Positions 1-11,300 of a stretch of 64,000 nucleotides of DNA are shown piece by piece. Position numbers and translations under genes: made by a program. Each line of letters opens with the position of its first letter. Position 1 is the first letter of the stretch. Below the pieces are notes generated by a model. It searched no databases and had not been told where the DNA came from. It saw nothing but the letters and a program-made list of their open reading frames with translations. The stretch is from Methylomusa anaerophila (GTDB taxonomy: Bacteria; Bacillota; Negativicutes; Sporomusales; Sporomusaceae). The stretch lies in assembly GCF_003966895.1 (NCBI RefSeq), contig NZ_AP018449.1, positions 1,247,424-1,311,423 of the forward strand, in the 5' to 3' direction.

Positions 1-157
1 AATTCGTCAAAATGAGCGGCTTTTGCGAATCTCCATCTCATTCCGAATTCTGGTGTTCCTTTCAGCATCATCAGTCTAGACAGCACTTCGATGACATCGT
101 TATTGCTCCAGAACCGCCGCGGAATTGATACTAGACATTCGTGCGTGAACTCATGAT
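1..157 (-). pseudogene. IS3-type transposase (OrfB integrase) fragment
   Basis: Read on the minus strand, about 50 codons give HEFTHECLVSIPRRFWSNND, then VIEVLSRLMM and KGTPE. This resembles the DEFTRECL...VIEVLxxLMxxRGTPE stretch of IS3-group OrfB (DDE integrase core). The DNGPEF segment that should follow GTPE is scrambled, and no start or stop can be assigned, so this is a degraded scrap. It abuts the broken end of the haemagglutinin-like remnant to its right, which suggests that an insertion or IS-mediated deletion cut that copy. The family is recognised from memory of motifs only. Confidence 0.5.
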
Positions 158-159
158 GT

Positions 160-1510
160 TCAAAATATGGATTTTTTTGCTGTTACACCGATTACAGGAG
201 TTAATCCTAAATCCTTCTTTTCAACCGGATTGCCATTGGCATCTTTGCCAGCGTTGTAGCTAACCCCCTGACTATTGGAGCTGTACTCGGCCTTATTCTG
301 AATATCTGAGTAGGTTAGCGTATCGGTACTAAGCTTGTTTTTATCCGGCTCCGCAGTGCTAGAAATGACCGCACCCTTCAGGTCGGTATTTTTCCACGTA
401 GATATCAAAGCCTTCCTCAGCGGCGAAGATACCTGCCTGACTGGTGACACTGTCATAAGTGGAGTTGGTTTTGCCGGTATTGAAGGAACTGTGGGTACCG
501 CTGATTTTACCAGTGCCGAGACCTAAGCCACTGCTTTGATTCTTCGCCGTGTAGTCGTCGCTGTCCTGCAGGCTGGCGATGTTAAGGTTGCCGCCGATGG
601 CAGCCTCTACTTTTTCGCCTATTATCTGGGAACTGATAATGTTAGTATCGTTACCTGAATTCAGGGTCACAGTACCGCTGGCGTCAATGACGGTACCGGT
701 ATGGGTGACTAAGTTTCCATTCTCAGTGCCGTTGCCGGAGCCAAATCCGCCTGTGAGTCCCATAAAATTACCACGGGGCAGGCCGAAGGAAGCTCCCAGC
801 GACCAAGAGGAGGAGCTGGTTTTGCCGCCAATCTGCTGTATGTTTTGGGCTGCGTCCATGTCGATGTCGTGAGCAGCATCAATATGGATATCGGTGGCAT
901 TGATCTTCATTCCCCTGAATTTTACATCTCCATCGGTGGCGGTGATGGAGACGCTGCCGCCGGCACTGATGTTGGACGGGTCGACGGTTTCGGCGTGGGT
1001 TGTTTGTTCGGCGGTCATCTGGGTGCTGCCGACGCTGCTGCCGCCTTCGAGTCCTACCGCCAAGTTGCCGTAATTTTTTACCAGTGTATCCTACATTTGT
1101 TTGAGGTCTGTAAACGCTTTATATTCGTAAAGCGTTTTGAGCCGTTCGTCCTGTACCTGGCCGGCCCGCTGGAAGTGCTGGGCGGCGTCCAGGGCGATGT
1201 TGACGACGCCTCCGCCTAGGGATACACTCAGGCCGCTTTGCTTGAACTCATATTTGTATTAGCTGTCATAGGTGCTCACCGTGTTGTCGATGGTGATGTT
1301 TTTGCCGGTGATGTTGGTGTCTTGGCCGCTGAGAATGGTGGTGCCGGCGCTGTTGACATTGTTGCGGCGGTGATGTTGACGTTGCCGCTAACCGAGCCGA
1401 TGGTGCTGCCAATCCGGTCGAGGGTCTGTTCGTTCATGCTGCTTTTTTCGCTTTTGCTGCCGATGGTGAAGCCGAGACCGCCGCCGGTGGCGGTAAGACC
1501 GACATCGTTG
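160..1510 (-). pseudogene. Degenerate second copy of the haemagglutinin/CdiA 3' region
   Basis: Three minus-strand reading segments in different frames line up with residues about 2690-3120 of the large exoprotein at 2355-12782. From right to left they carry LGFTIGSKSEK, then NPSNISAGG / GKTSSSSWSLG / GEKVEAAIGGNLNIASLQD, then KNTDLKGAVISSTA and YNAGKD. Breaks lie between about 1060 and 1330 and near 390-400, so no single product is possible. It has no secretion domain, and the pretoxin and toxin end is missing, cut off by the transposase scrap. It looks like a displaced 3' cassette of a CdiA-type gene, as seen for orphan modules downstream of cdiA loci, now decayed. Confidence 0.8.
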
Positions 1511-1639
1511 GTGCCGACTATGTTGCTAATTTCATAGAGTCGCAGAACCGTCCCCTGACTCTTACACGACGAAAACACCGTTTTCGTCATCACCGACAGG
1601 TGATATATTAAATTTATTATTACTAAGGAAGTTTTATTG

Positions 1640-1807
1640 ATGTACGATACTGTGAGGAAATGTCCAAATTGTGGAAATGATGCACCTTGTATGGGTTCTT
1701 TGATCAAATGTAAAGAATGTGGTGGTACTTATTGTGGTAATTGTTCTGGCAATGGCTATGAGGATAGTTGTCCGTTTTGCGGTAGTAATGAATCGAAGTC
1801 TTTCTGA
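1640..1807 (+). CDS. Small double zinc-ribbon protein (55 aa)
   Basis: An ATG at 1640 follows AAGGAAG at good spacing and opens 55 codons ending in TGA. The product has four CxxC-type knuckles (CPNC near residue 8, CKEC near 24, CGNC near 32, CPFC near 43), so it could hold two zinc ions. The rest is short, polar and without a membrane segment. It lies on the opposite strand between the candidate immunity gene and the degenerate exoprotein copy, in AT-rich DNA unlike the GC-rich exoprotein gene. I do not recognise a family. The Cys spacing and start signal favour a real gene; a role linked to the toxin locus is possible but unsupported. Confidence 0.6.
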   Translation: MYDTVRKCPNCGNDAPCMGSLIKCKECGGTYCGNCSGNGYEDSCPFCGSNESKSF

Positions 1808-1932
1808 TTCACCAGATTTGATTTTTTAGAGATTACCAATAGGTAATATTATCCAATTATTATTTGTTCACTAGACGACACCTGAGAGAAAGAGAAAGGT
1901 CAGCGGATTTTTACGTCCACTGACCTCCTTTT

Positions 1933-2343
1933 CTATACGAGACCCCACTTTTCCCTTAGCTTATCTAAATCGCGTTTGGCACCTGAACTATATGACAATT
2001 GATAGTTTTCTAAGGTCTCTGGCCATTTATCATCTCCATACGTATAACCTTCTAAGCAATTCATAGCACCATTTTTAATAAAAAGAACAAATCCAATTCC
2101 ATCTTTTACTCCATCGCATTGTCCCAAAACATCACCAAAATGAAAGGACTTTAATATTTCAAGTCTTGTTGCATCATCGGGTACATCAAATGTAGTAAAA
2201 AAACCACTTCCTGAAAATTCTCGATTCTTAATATTAGCTTTTCGATATTGATTACGTAAAGTTTTCAAGATATTGTCTTCCCCATTCAGTAGCTTTTCTA
2301 TAACTTTTCTTTCAAATTCTTCAAACTTAGATTGAACCTTCAT
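1933..2343 (-). CDS. Candidate immunity protein for the exoprotein toxin tip
   Basis: 136 residues, acidic to neutral, no signal peptide or membrane segment, so cytoplasmic. The ATG is preceded by AAAGGAG, and the gene begins 11 bases after the stop of the 3,475-residue exoprotein: the usual position and size of a CdiI-type immunity gene. Visible features are a helical N-terminus and a beta-rich middle (GSGFFTTFDVP, GIGFVLFIKN, LEGYTYGDD). Its low GC matches the toxin-encoding tail of the neighbour rather than its body, as expected for a swapped toxin/immunity module. Function is inferred from position and composition; no immunity family is claimed. Confidence 0.6.
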   Translation of the reverse strand: MKVQSKFEEFERKVIEKLLNGEDNILKTLRNQYRKANIKNREFSGSGFFTTFDVPDDATRLEILKSFHFGDVLGQCDGVKDGIGFVLFIKNGAMNCLEGYTYGDDKWPETLENYQLSYSSGAKRDLDKLREKWGLV

Positions 2344-2354
2344 TTTTCTCTCCT

Positions 2355-5300
2355 TTAAGGGATAAAAGCAGTACCGATTTTTACTATTCCATCTACTACA
2401 TTTCCCCTAACAGTAATTAATGTATTATTAACTGTAATGACTTCTTCAAATACACCGGTTATACCCTTTGCAACAATTTGCTGTTGTGCGGCATTTTGAA
2501 GTGCATTATATGCTTTTACTTGATTTCCACCATATTGTGACAAGAATGGAGCAAGATTATGTTGTTGTTTTCCAAAAATATGGTTAAGTTTATTAGAATC
2601 AACTTGTGCCAGCGCAGGTGTACCCAACGTCAAAGTCTTCCAATCAACGTTTAACGCTACCCAAGTTGCCCCAACTAATACTGCGATCCCACCAGCAGAG
2701 GTAATCTTAAATCCATCATAGTCGCCAGGAGCTAAATCCTTATTTACTAATGCTTCTTGCGCCAATATTGATACATTCTGCAGTAAATTATAATTTTTTG
2801 GAGCATTTAAGTCTATTCCTGGTGGTAAATTCATTCCGCTGATTATTTGGTCTTGTGCTTTATCTACAGCATTCCAGTAAGCTATAGCCTCTTCGTCACC
2901 ATCAGCTTTCGCTTTTTCGAGTTGTTCTTTCTGCCAATCAGAAAGGAAATTATTCTTTGTCCCGCTAGCTGCAGTTGATGCACCTGTTTGGGCATCTCCA
3001 CCGATAACTGCTGCGGCAGCAGAACCTACTATAGCACTCGCCCATTGATGTAAGGCAGAGTCTTTTATTTTCGCTAATTCAGTTTGAATAGCTTCATTTA
3101 CTCCTGCACCAACAGCACTTGATACTACATTTCCACCCCCAAGATCTGCCATTACAGCTCCAACAAAAGCATGCAAAGCTATTTTTTGAGGACTGCTTTC
3201 ATCCCAGCCATTCGCTTTACTGATTTTATGAACCTGTTCATAAGCTACTTCGCCAAACAACTGAGCTAATTCCTGTTTTTCCTGAACTGTCTTCTTGTCA
3301 AATATCTTACCCAGTGCATTGAGTGCACCAGACGGATCACGACTTAAGCCGCTCAAATCCTGATTGGGATTGCTCCGTACTTCAATGGTTCCGGGGGATA
3401 TGGCCGATCTTGTGGTACTTTCTGCGTTTCCGCTGACGGTTACACCTATATTCGGAGTAAATCCTCGATCTTTTTTAGCTACGTCTTTACCTGCGTTGTA
3501 ATTAACTCCAATGCTGTTTGCCAAATACTTTGCTCTGTTCTCAAAATTGGAGAAGGTTAGCGTACCCGTCGACAGTTTATTCTTATCCGGCGTAGCCGTA
3601 CTGCTAATGACCGCACCCTTTAGGTCGGTATTCTTCCCTACCGTAATGTCAAAGCCGTCTTGACCGGCGAAGATCCCTGCCTGACTGGTGACACTGTCGT
3701 AGACGGAGTCGGTTTTGCCGGTATTGAAAGATCCATGGGTACCGCTGATTTTGCCGGTGCCGAAACCAACGCCGATGCTTTGATTGTTCGCCGTGTAGTC
3801 GTCGCTGTCCTGCAAGCTGGTGATGTTGAGGTTGCCGCCGATGTCGGCTTTTACTTTTTCGCCTATTACCTGGGAACCGGTAATGTTGGTGTCGTTGCCG
3901 GATTTGAGGTTTACTGTGCCGCTGGCGTCAATGACGCTGCCGGTATTGGTCACAGCGTTGCCCTTTTCTTTGCCGCTACTGCTGCCGAAGCTACCGGAGT
4001 AGCCTACGCCGATGGTGCCGCCTAAAGACCAGGAGGAGGAGCTGGTTTTGCCATCGATCTGTTGTTGGTTTTGGGCGGCGTCGAGGTTGATGTCGTTTTC
4101 GGCGTCCAAGGTGACCTCAGTCGCAGTGATTTTGGTCCCTTTGAGGTTGACATTACCGTCGGTGGCGGTGATGTTGACGTTGCCGCCGGCGCTGATGTTG
4201 GATGGGTTGACGCTTTCCACATGGGTGTTTTGCTCGGATGTGATTGTTGTGCTGCCAATACTGACGCCGACACCCACTCCTTTTGTCAGGTTGCCTTTGA
4301 AGTCCTTCAGTTTCTCAAGATCTTTAACGGCTTTGTACTCATACAGCGTTTTAAGCCGGTCATCCTGTACCTGGCCCGAGCGCTGGATGTCGTTATAAGC
4401 ACCCGTGGCAGCATCGATTACGCCGCCGCCTAAGGATACACTCAGGCCGCTTTGCTTGAATTCGTATTTGTACTGGCTGTCGTAGGTGTTTACTGTGTTG
4501 TCGATGGTGACATTTTTGCCGCTGATGTTGGTGTCCTGGCCGCTGATAATTGTAGTCCCGGCGCTGTTGACTTGGTTGCCGGCAATGAGGTTGACGTTGC
4601 CGTCGATGGAGCCGATGGTGCTGCCGGCTTGCTCCATGGTTTGTTGATCGAGGGTGGTTTTTTCGCTTTTGCTGCCGATGGTGAAGCCGAGGCCGCCGCT
4701 GCTGAAGAGGCCGGAGGTTTTTTGCTGGCGCATGTGTTCTTCCTGGGAGGTTTGTTGGGCGGCGGTAAGGGTAATGTCGTTGCCGGCCTGCAGGGTTACG
4801 TCATGGGTGGCGGCTACGTTGCTGCCGCTGATGTTGATGTCCCGGCCGGTTTGGACACTGATGCTGTCGGCCGAAAGGGTGGTGCCCTGGCTTAGGGTTT
4901 CCTGAACTTGGTCGTGGGTGGTGTAGGTGGTGCTGGAGAAGAAGCCGCTGGTGCCTTTGTGCTGATGGTTTTCCTCCACATTGTCGCTGCTCTGGCCTGC
5001 TGTCAGGTTGACGTCGCGGCCGGCGGTGAGGGTGAGGGGGCCTTGGCTGTCCAGGTAGGCGGCTCTGGCGTTGAGGTCATTGCCGGCTTGCAGTTCGGTG
5101 CTGCCCTGGGTTTGGATGGTGGTGCCGGTTTCGCTGCTGAAGCTGTCGCTGCGCCGGTTGTTGCCATCCCAGACCAGGCGGTTGCTGCCGCTTTGCCCGA
5201 CGGTGCCGAGGTTGAGGTCCTGCCCGGCGGCAAGGGTGGTTTGGCTGTCGGTGCCGCTGTTGTTGATTTCGGCGGCGGTGAGGTTGACGTTGCGTTGGGC

Positions 5301-8300
5301 GCTGGCCAGGAGCAGCCCGTTGCTGCCGGTGACGTAGAGGCCGGCGATTCGGTCGATGACGGTGCGGCTGCCGTTGTCGTTGGCCGCGGCCGTGGTGGTG
5401 GTGACGAGATTGAGGTCTCTGCCGGCCTGGGCGGTAAGGCTGCTGACGGCTTCCAGCCGCCCGCCGATGTTGTCAAGGTCGGTTCGGGCTTGCAGGTCCA
5501 GGTTGTTGCCCCGGATGCTGCCGCCGAGGTTGCGGATGTTTTCGGCGGTCAGAGCGACCAGGTTGTTGCCGGCGATGCCGCCGCTGTTGGTGAGGTCGCC
5601 GCTGAGGTTGAGCTTTACGTCATAGCCGGAGAGCAAAGCTCCTGAGGCAGCTAGGTCGCCTTCTTTGAGGGCGCACACGTAGAGTTGGGGTACCAGCGCC
5701 CGCGTTGTTTGGCCGTCCGGCAGGATCACGTCTTTTTCCACCAGCCAGACCAGGTCGCTTGTCAGTTCGGCCATCTGGTCTTCGGTGAGGGGTGTGCCAA
5801 CGGTCAATTGGTGGTCTTGGGCATAGGCTAAGGCGTTGTTCAGCAGGGCTTGGTACTGGTCCTGGTCGTTGGTGAAGTCTTTGAGGAAACGCCTGCCGGT
5901 GAGTTGTGTTACTTGTTGCTGGATCATTTTTTGTTCATAGAAACCGTCGCCTAACCGTGGGGGCGGGTCGCCGCGTTGGAAGGAAAGGTTGTTGAGCAGG
6001 TATTCGGAGGAAAGCCATTGCTGGTTGTTGGCGAATTGGGGGTCTACCCCGAACAGGAAGTTGTTGTTGGGGTTTTTGTTGATTGTAAAGAGGCTGTTGT
6101 TGGCTAGCTGGATGTTAACTCCGCCCGTGCGGATGATTTTGCCGGTAGGGGTCGTAACCTGGACGCCGGGTAGGACGGCAGCGCCGCCGGGTGTGACGAC
6201 TGCGGTGCCGGCTGTGGCGCCGGCTGCGACGGCAGTGACGCCGGCGGTGACGGCAGCGCCGCCGTTAGTGGCGACACCGGCAGGATTTGCTCCGGCTGCC
6301 GTTTGCTGGACGCTGCCGCTTGATCGGTCGCCTGGTTTGGCGCTGTCTAGTGATGGGGCCGCGTTTTCTTGATACTCCCCTTCCGCCAGTGTGATATTCT
6401 GAATCACGTCTGGCGGGTTATACCCGGTTGAACTGCTGCCGGTATCATCGCGGCCGCGGCGGTGGTTGCGCCAGTAGGAGGTGACGGTGCCGCTGTCGGT
6501 AGTGATGCGCTGTCCCTCGAAGCCGATGTTGTTTAAGGCGCCAATGCTGCCGCTTATGGTGCCGCCGGCGATGATTTTGCTCTTGTCGTTGGTGACGGTG
6601 TCGGCGATGATTTGCATGGCGCCGCCGGATAAGATTTGACCGGGGTCGGAGGTTTCTACTTTGCTTTCCATTGTCGTCCGGGTGTAACGGTAGGCCAGCC
6701 AGCTCTCAAATCCGCCTGCGGGAGTTTGGAGATGGTCGGATTCGTCGTTATAGATGTAGACGCCGGGGGTGCCGGCAAGGTAGCGGTTAGGAGATCCGCT
6801 ACCTTGGTATTCTTCCATTTGTTGTTCCTGGGTTTTTTCTATGACGGTGCTGAAGTGTTCGTTGGTGTTGTTGATTTCATGGCTAAAGAGGCTGAGATTG
6901 CCCCGGGCTTCTATGGTGGCGCTGTTGTTGTTGACTACGGCTGCCTGGCCGGTTGCTGTTTTGTCTGCCGCCAGGCTGCCCCCGACAGCCATGTCGCCGT
7001 CACTGTAGATGAGGGCGTGTTCCCGGTTAACAAGGGTCTGGGCGCCTATATCCAGGCGATTGCGGGCGGCGATGGCGGGCGCCGTGCCATTTTCCACATC
7101 GTTGGTGAGGGTATTGGCCTCAATGGCCAGTTGGTCGCCGTAGATACGGCCGGTTCCCAGATTGTTGAGGGTTCCTGCCTCGATCAGGGTTGTGCCGCCG
7201 TCAATGAGTCCCCGGTTGGTAAGGGTATCGGCGGCAACGGCGGTGTTTTTGCCGCTGATTTGACCGTCTACGGTGTTGTCGATGCTGCCGGCGATGACGG
7301 TAAGGCTGTTCCCGGCTTGAAGGGCTGTTTTGTTGGTGAAGGCGCCGGCGGTTTCCAGTTTGAGGTCGCCGTTGGCTTCCAGTTCACCGGTGTGGGTATA
7401 GTCTTGGGTGAGTTTAATGGTAAGATCGCCCTGGCTTACGATTTTGCCGTCGCCTGTGAGGCCGGCGCTGTTGATATTGAGTTGCTGCCCGGCGATCAAT
7501 GTTCCGCCGCTGTTGTTGATCTGCAGGGTCTTGTTGTCCAGGTTGGCATCTTGCAGGGTAAGGGTTTTTCCGGCAGAGACCAAGCCCTGGCTGTTGTTGA
7601 TCTGACCGCTGCCGGTCAGGGTCAAGGTTTCGTTGGCCCGGATGGCGCCCTGGCTGTTGTCGATTTGGGCGGCGGTAAGATTTACCGACCGGCCTTCGAT
7701 CCCCTGGTTTGTCTCCTGGGTATTGGTGTTGTCGATGGCGGCGGCGCGGATGGTGAGGGTTTGACCGGCCCGCACCAGGCTTTGCGCATTGCGGAATGTG
7801 CCGCCGAGTTGGATGCCTACATTGCCCAGGGCCTGGATTTGTCCGCCCTGGTTGTTTAGCGAGGCGGCGGTGATGTCCATTGCCCCGGCGCTGGTCAGCA
7901 GACCGCCCTGGCTATTGTTGATGTCGGCGCTTTTTACTGTAAGTGTATTTTCGCCGTAAATGTAGCCGGCCTGGTTGGTAAGGCTGCCGGTGAGCAGGTT
8001 GACGCTGCCGCGGCCAATGATACCGCCGGTGGCGCCGGAATTGGTGTTGGCAAGGGTTTGCCCGCCGGTGTCGAGGATGAGATCGCCTGCTGCCTGAACC
8101 AGGCCGGCTTCGTTGATAAAGATGCCGCTGCGGATGGTGGCCGGGCCGGCGGCGGCGATACTGCCGCGCGTGTTGTCAGTCCGTTGGTTATTGGTGTTGA
8201 CGTCCAGGCTGCCGCCGAGGATGACACCTTCTGTGTTGTTTAAGCCAATGGCGAAGATGCGGGTTTCCTTTTGGGCTTCCACCCGCCCTGCCGTGTTATC

Positions 8301-11300
8301 AAGAATACCGGTGGTTGCGGTGACGTCGGCTTGCCCCTGTACGGCGGCGATGGTACCCTGGGTGTTGTGGATCCGGCCGGCGCTGACGGCGACGTTTTGG
8401 TTGGCCGCCAGTAGTCCTTGCGTATTGGTGATGTCTTGGGTAACCGTTGCGCTTAAGGTTTGACCGGCGGTAATTTGTCCCTGGCTGTTGTTGAGGCTGT
8501 CGGCGGTTATGGTTGTGCTGCCGCCGGCACTGATGATTCCCGCCTGTCCGTTATATAGGCTGTTGTTGATGCTGCCGCGGGCATCAAGGACCAGATTGTT
8601 ATTATCAAGCCCGGAGGTTTGGATGCTGCCTCCCTGGTTGATAAGTTCGCCGACTTTTATCTTGGCGGCGCCATTGGCGGCAATCTTGCCGCCGCTGTTG
8701 TCGAGGGTATGGGCTGCGGTTATGGCGGCTTCTTCGCTGCCGGTCTGCAGGATGCTGCCGCCTCGGTTGGCTATGTCGGCGGCGGTTATGGTTACTTGAC
8801 CCGCCTGGATTTGTCCGCCCTGGTTGTTTAGCGAGGCGGCGGTGATGTCCATTGCCCCGGCGCTGGTCAGCAGACCGCCCTGGCTATTGTTGATGTCGGC
8901 GCTTTTTACTGTAAGTGTATTTTCGCCGTAAATGTAGCCGGCCTGGTTGGTAAGGCTGCCGGTGAGCAGGTTGACGCTGCCGCGGCCAATGATACCGCCG
9001 GTGGCGCCGGAATTGGTGTTGGCAAGGGTTTGCCCGCCGGTGTCGAGGATGAGATCGCCTGCTGCCTGAACCAGGCCGGCTTCGTTGATAAAGATGCCGC
9101 TGCGGATGGTGGCCGGGCCGGCGGCGGCGATACTGCCGCGCGTGTTGTCAGTCCGTTGGTTATTGGTGTTGACGTCCAGGCTGCCGCCGAGGATGACACC
9201 TTCTGTGTTGTTTAAGCCAATGGCGAAGATGCGGGTTTCCTTTTGGGCTTCCACCCGCCCTGCCGTGTTATCAAGAATACCGGTGGCCGCGGTGACGTCG
9301 GCTTGCCCCTGTACGGCGGCGATGGTGCCCTGGGTGTTGTGGATCCGGCCGGCGCTGACGGCGGCGTTTTGGTTGGCCGCCAGTAGTCCTTGCGTATTGG
9401 TGATGTCTTGGGTAACTGTTGCGCTTAAGGTTTGACCGGCGGTAATTTGTCCCTGGCTGTTGTTGAGGCTGTCGGCGGTTATGGTTGTGCTGCCGCCGGC
9501 ACTGATGATTCCCGCCTGTCCGTTATATAGGCTGTTGTTGATGCTGCCGCGGGCATCAAGGACCAGATTGTTATTATCAAGCCCGGAGGTTTGGATGCTG
9601 CCTCCCTGGTTGATAAGTTCGCCGACTTTTATCTTGGCGGCGCCATTGGCGGCAATTTTACCGCCGCTGTTGTCGAGGGTATGGGCTGCGGTTATGGCGG
9701 CTTCTTCGCTGCCGATCTGCAGGATGCTGCCGCCTCGGTTGGCTATGTTGGCGGCGGTGATGGTTACTTGACCCGCCTGGATTTGTCCGGCGGTTCCCCC
9801 GGCATTTTTGTCATTATTAAAGGTCTTGGCAGCGCTGATGTCAAGCTTGTCGCCCACATCCAGGCTTGCGCCCGTATGGGTGATGTCTCCTGTTGTGGCG
9901 CGAAGGGCGGCACTGCCTCCTGCCTGGTTCACGGCCCCGGTCAGGTTAATGGCTGTTCCTTGCAGGAGCATATTGCCGGCGGCTAGGTTTTGGCCGGTGG
10001 CGGTGAGGGTGTCTTGGGCAACCACCGTGAGATTGCCACTGCCGCCAAGTTTACCTTCACGGGTAACGCCTGCCCCAAGGGTACCGCTGGAGGATACGGT
10101 GTTGGCCGTAATGCCGGTGTTGCCGCCGGCGGTGATGGCGCCGGTATTGGTGAGGGCGCCGCCGGCGCCAATGGCAGCATCTTGGCCGGCATAGACGGTA
10201 CCTTGGTTATTTATATCGCCTTGGGCGGCGAGGGTGATGTTTTGATTGGCGGTGGTCGCGCCGGCCAGGTTGATGACGCCGCCGCTGTTGATGGCAAGGG
10301 CGCCGCCGGCAGCGATGGTGCTGGCCTCATTACTGTCCAGTCTTTCCCCTACATTGATGGTTATGTTGTTTTGGGCGGCAAGGGTGCCGGTATTGGTGAG
10401 GGCGCCTTGGGCGGCAAGGGTTGCATCTCGGCCGGCGTAGACGGTACCTTGGTTATGAATGTCGCCTTGGGCGGTGAGGGTGATGTTTTGATTGGCGGTG
10501 GTTGAGCCGGCCAGGTTGATGGCGCCGCCGCTGTTGATGGTCAGGTCGCCGCCGGCGGCGATGGTGCTGGCCTCATTACTGTCCAGTTTTGCCCCTACCC
10601 GGATGGTTAGGTTGTTTTGGGCGGTGAGGGTGCCGCTTTGATTGTTGACTGTATTGGCTGTGAGCTCGGCCTTTCCGTTGCTACCGATTTGGCCGCCTTG
10701 ATTGTTGATGTCCTGACGGACGGTGATGGTCAACAGGCCGCTATCCAGGTTGGCCACCCGACCGTTTTCATTTTGCAGGGATCGGGCTCTTATATTCAGT
10801 CCCTGGCCGGCCTCGATGGTTCCCCGCCGGTTGTGGACGGTGTCGGCAGCCGCTATTTTTACCGCGCTGCCGCCGCGAATGACACCGGTTTCATTGATTA
10901 GACCGGAACCGAGGCGGATGTCCATGTCTTTTTGGCTGTTGATTTGGCCGCTGGAGTTGTCAAGGTTTTGGGCGGTGAGGGTAAGTTGTCCGTTTGTGTC
11001 AATTTGTCCCCCGGTGTTGAGGGTGTCTCCTGCCGTCTTGAGTGTTAGGTTTTGGGCGCCGGCATGGACGATTGACCCTTTGGTGTTGATGAGGTTTTGA
11101 GCTTCGATTGTCAGGTTGGCGCCGTTGGCGCCGATTTGTCCGCTGGTGTTTATCGTGTCGCCGCTTGTCCGGATGGTTAATTCTTGTCCACCGGCATGGA
11201 TGATTTTCCCTGTAGTGTTATTTAGTTCTGCGGCCTCTATTGTCAGTTTGTCGCCGTGAGTCCCAATTTCTCCCCGGGAGTTGTTGATCGTGCCTTGAGC

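Noticed and set aside
6636-7859. 407-codon open frame antisense to the exoprotein gene
   Set aside because: It is a shadow of the GC-rich beta-helix repeats. Its product has odd Gly/Val/Ala-rich composition and no start signal or family. The same holds for the frames at 4908-5645, 4452-4895 and 9990-10505.
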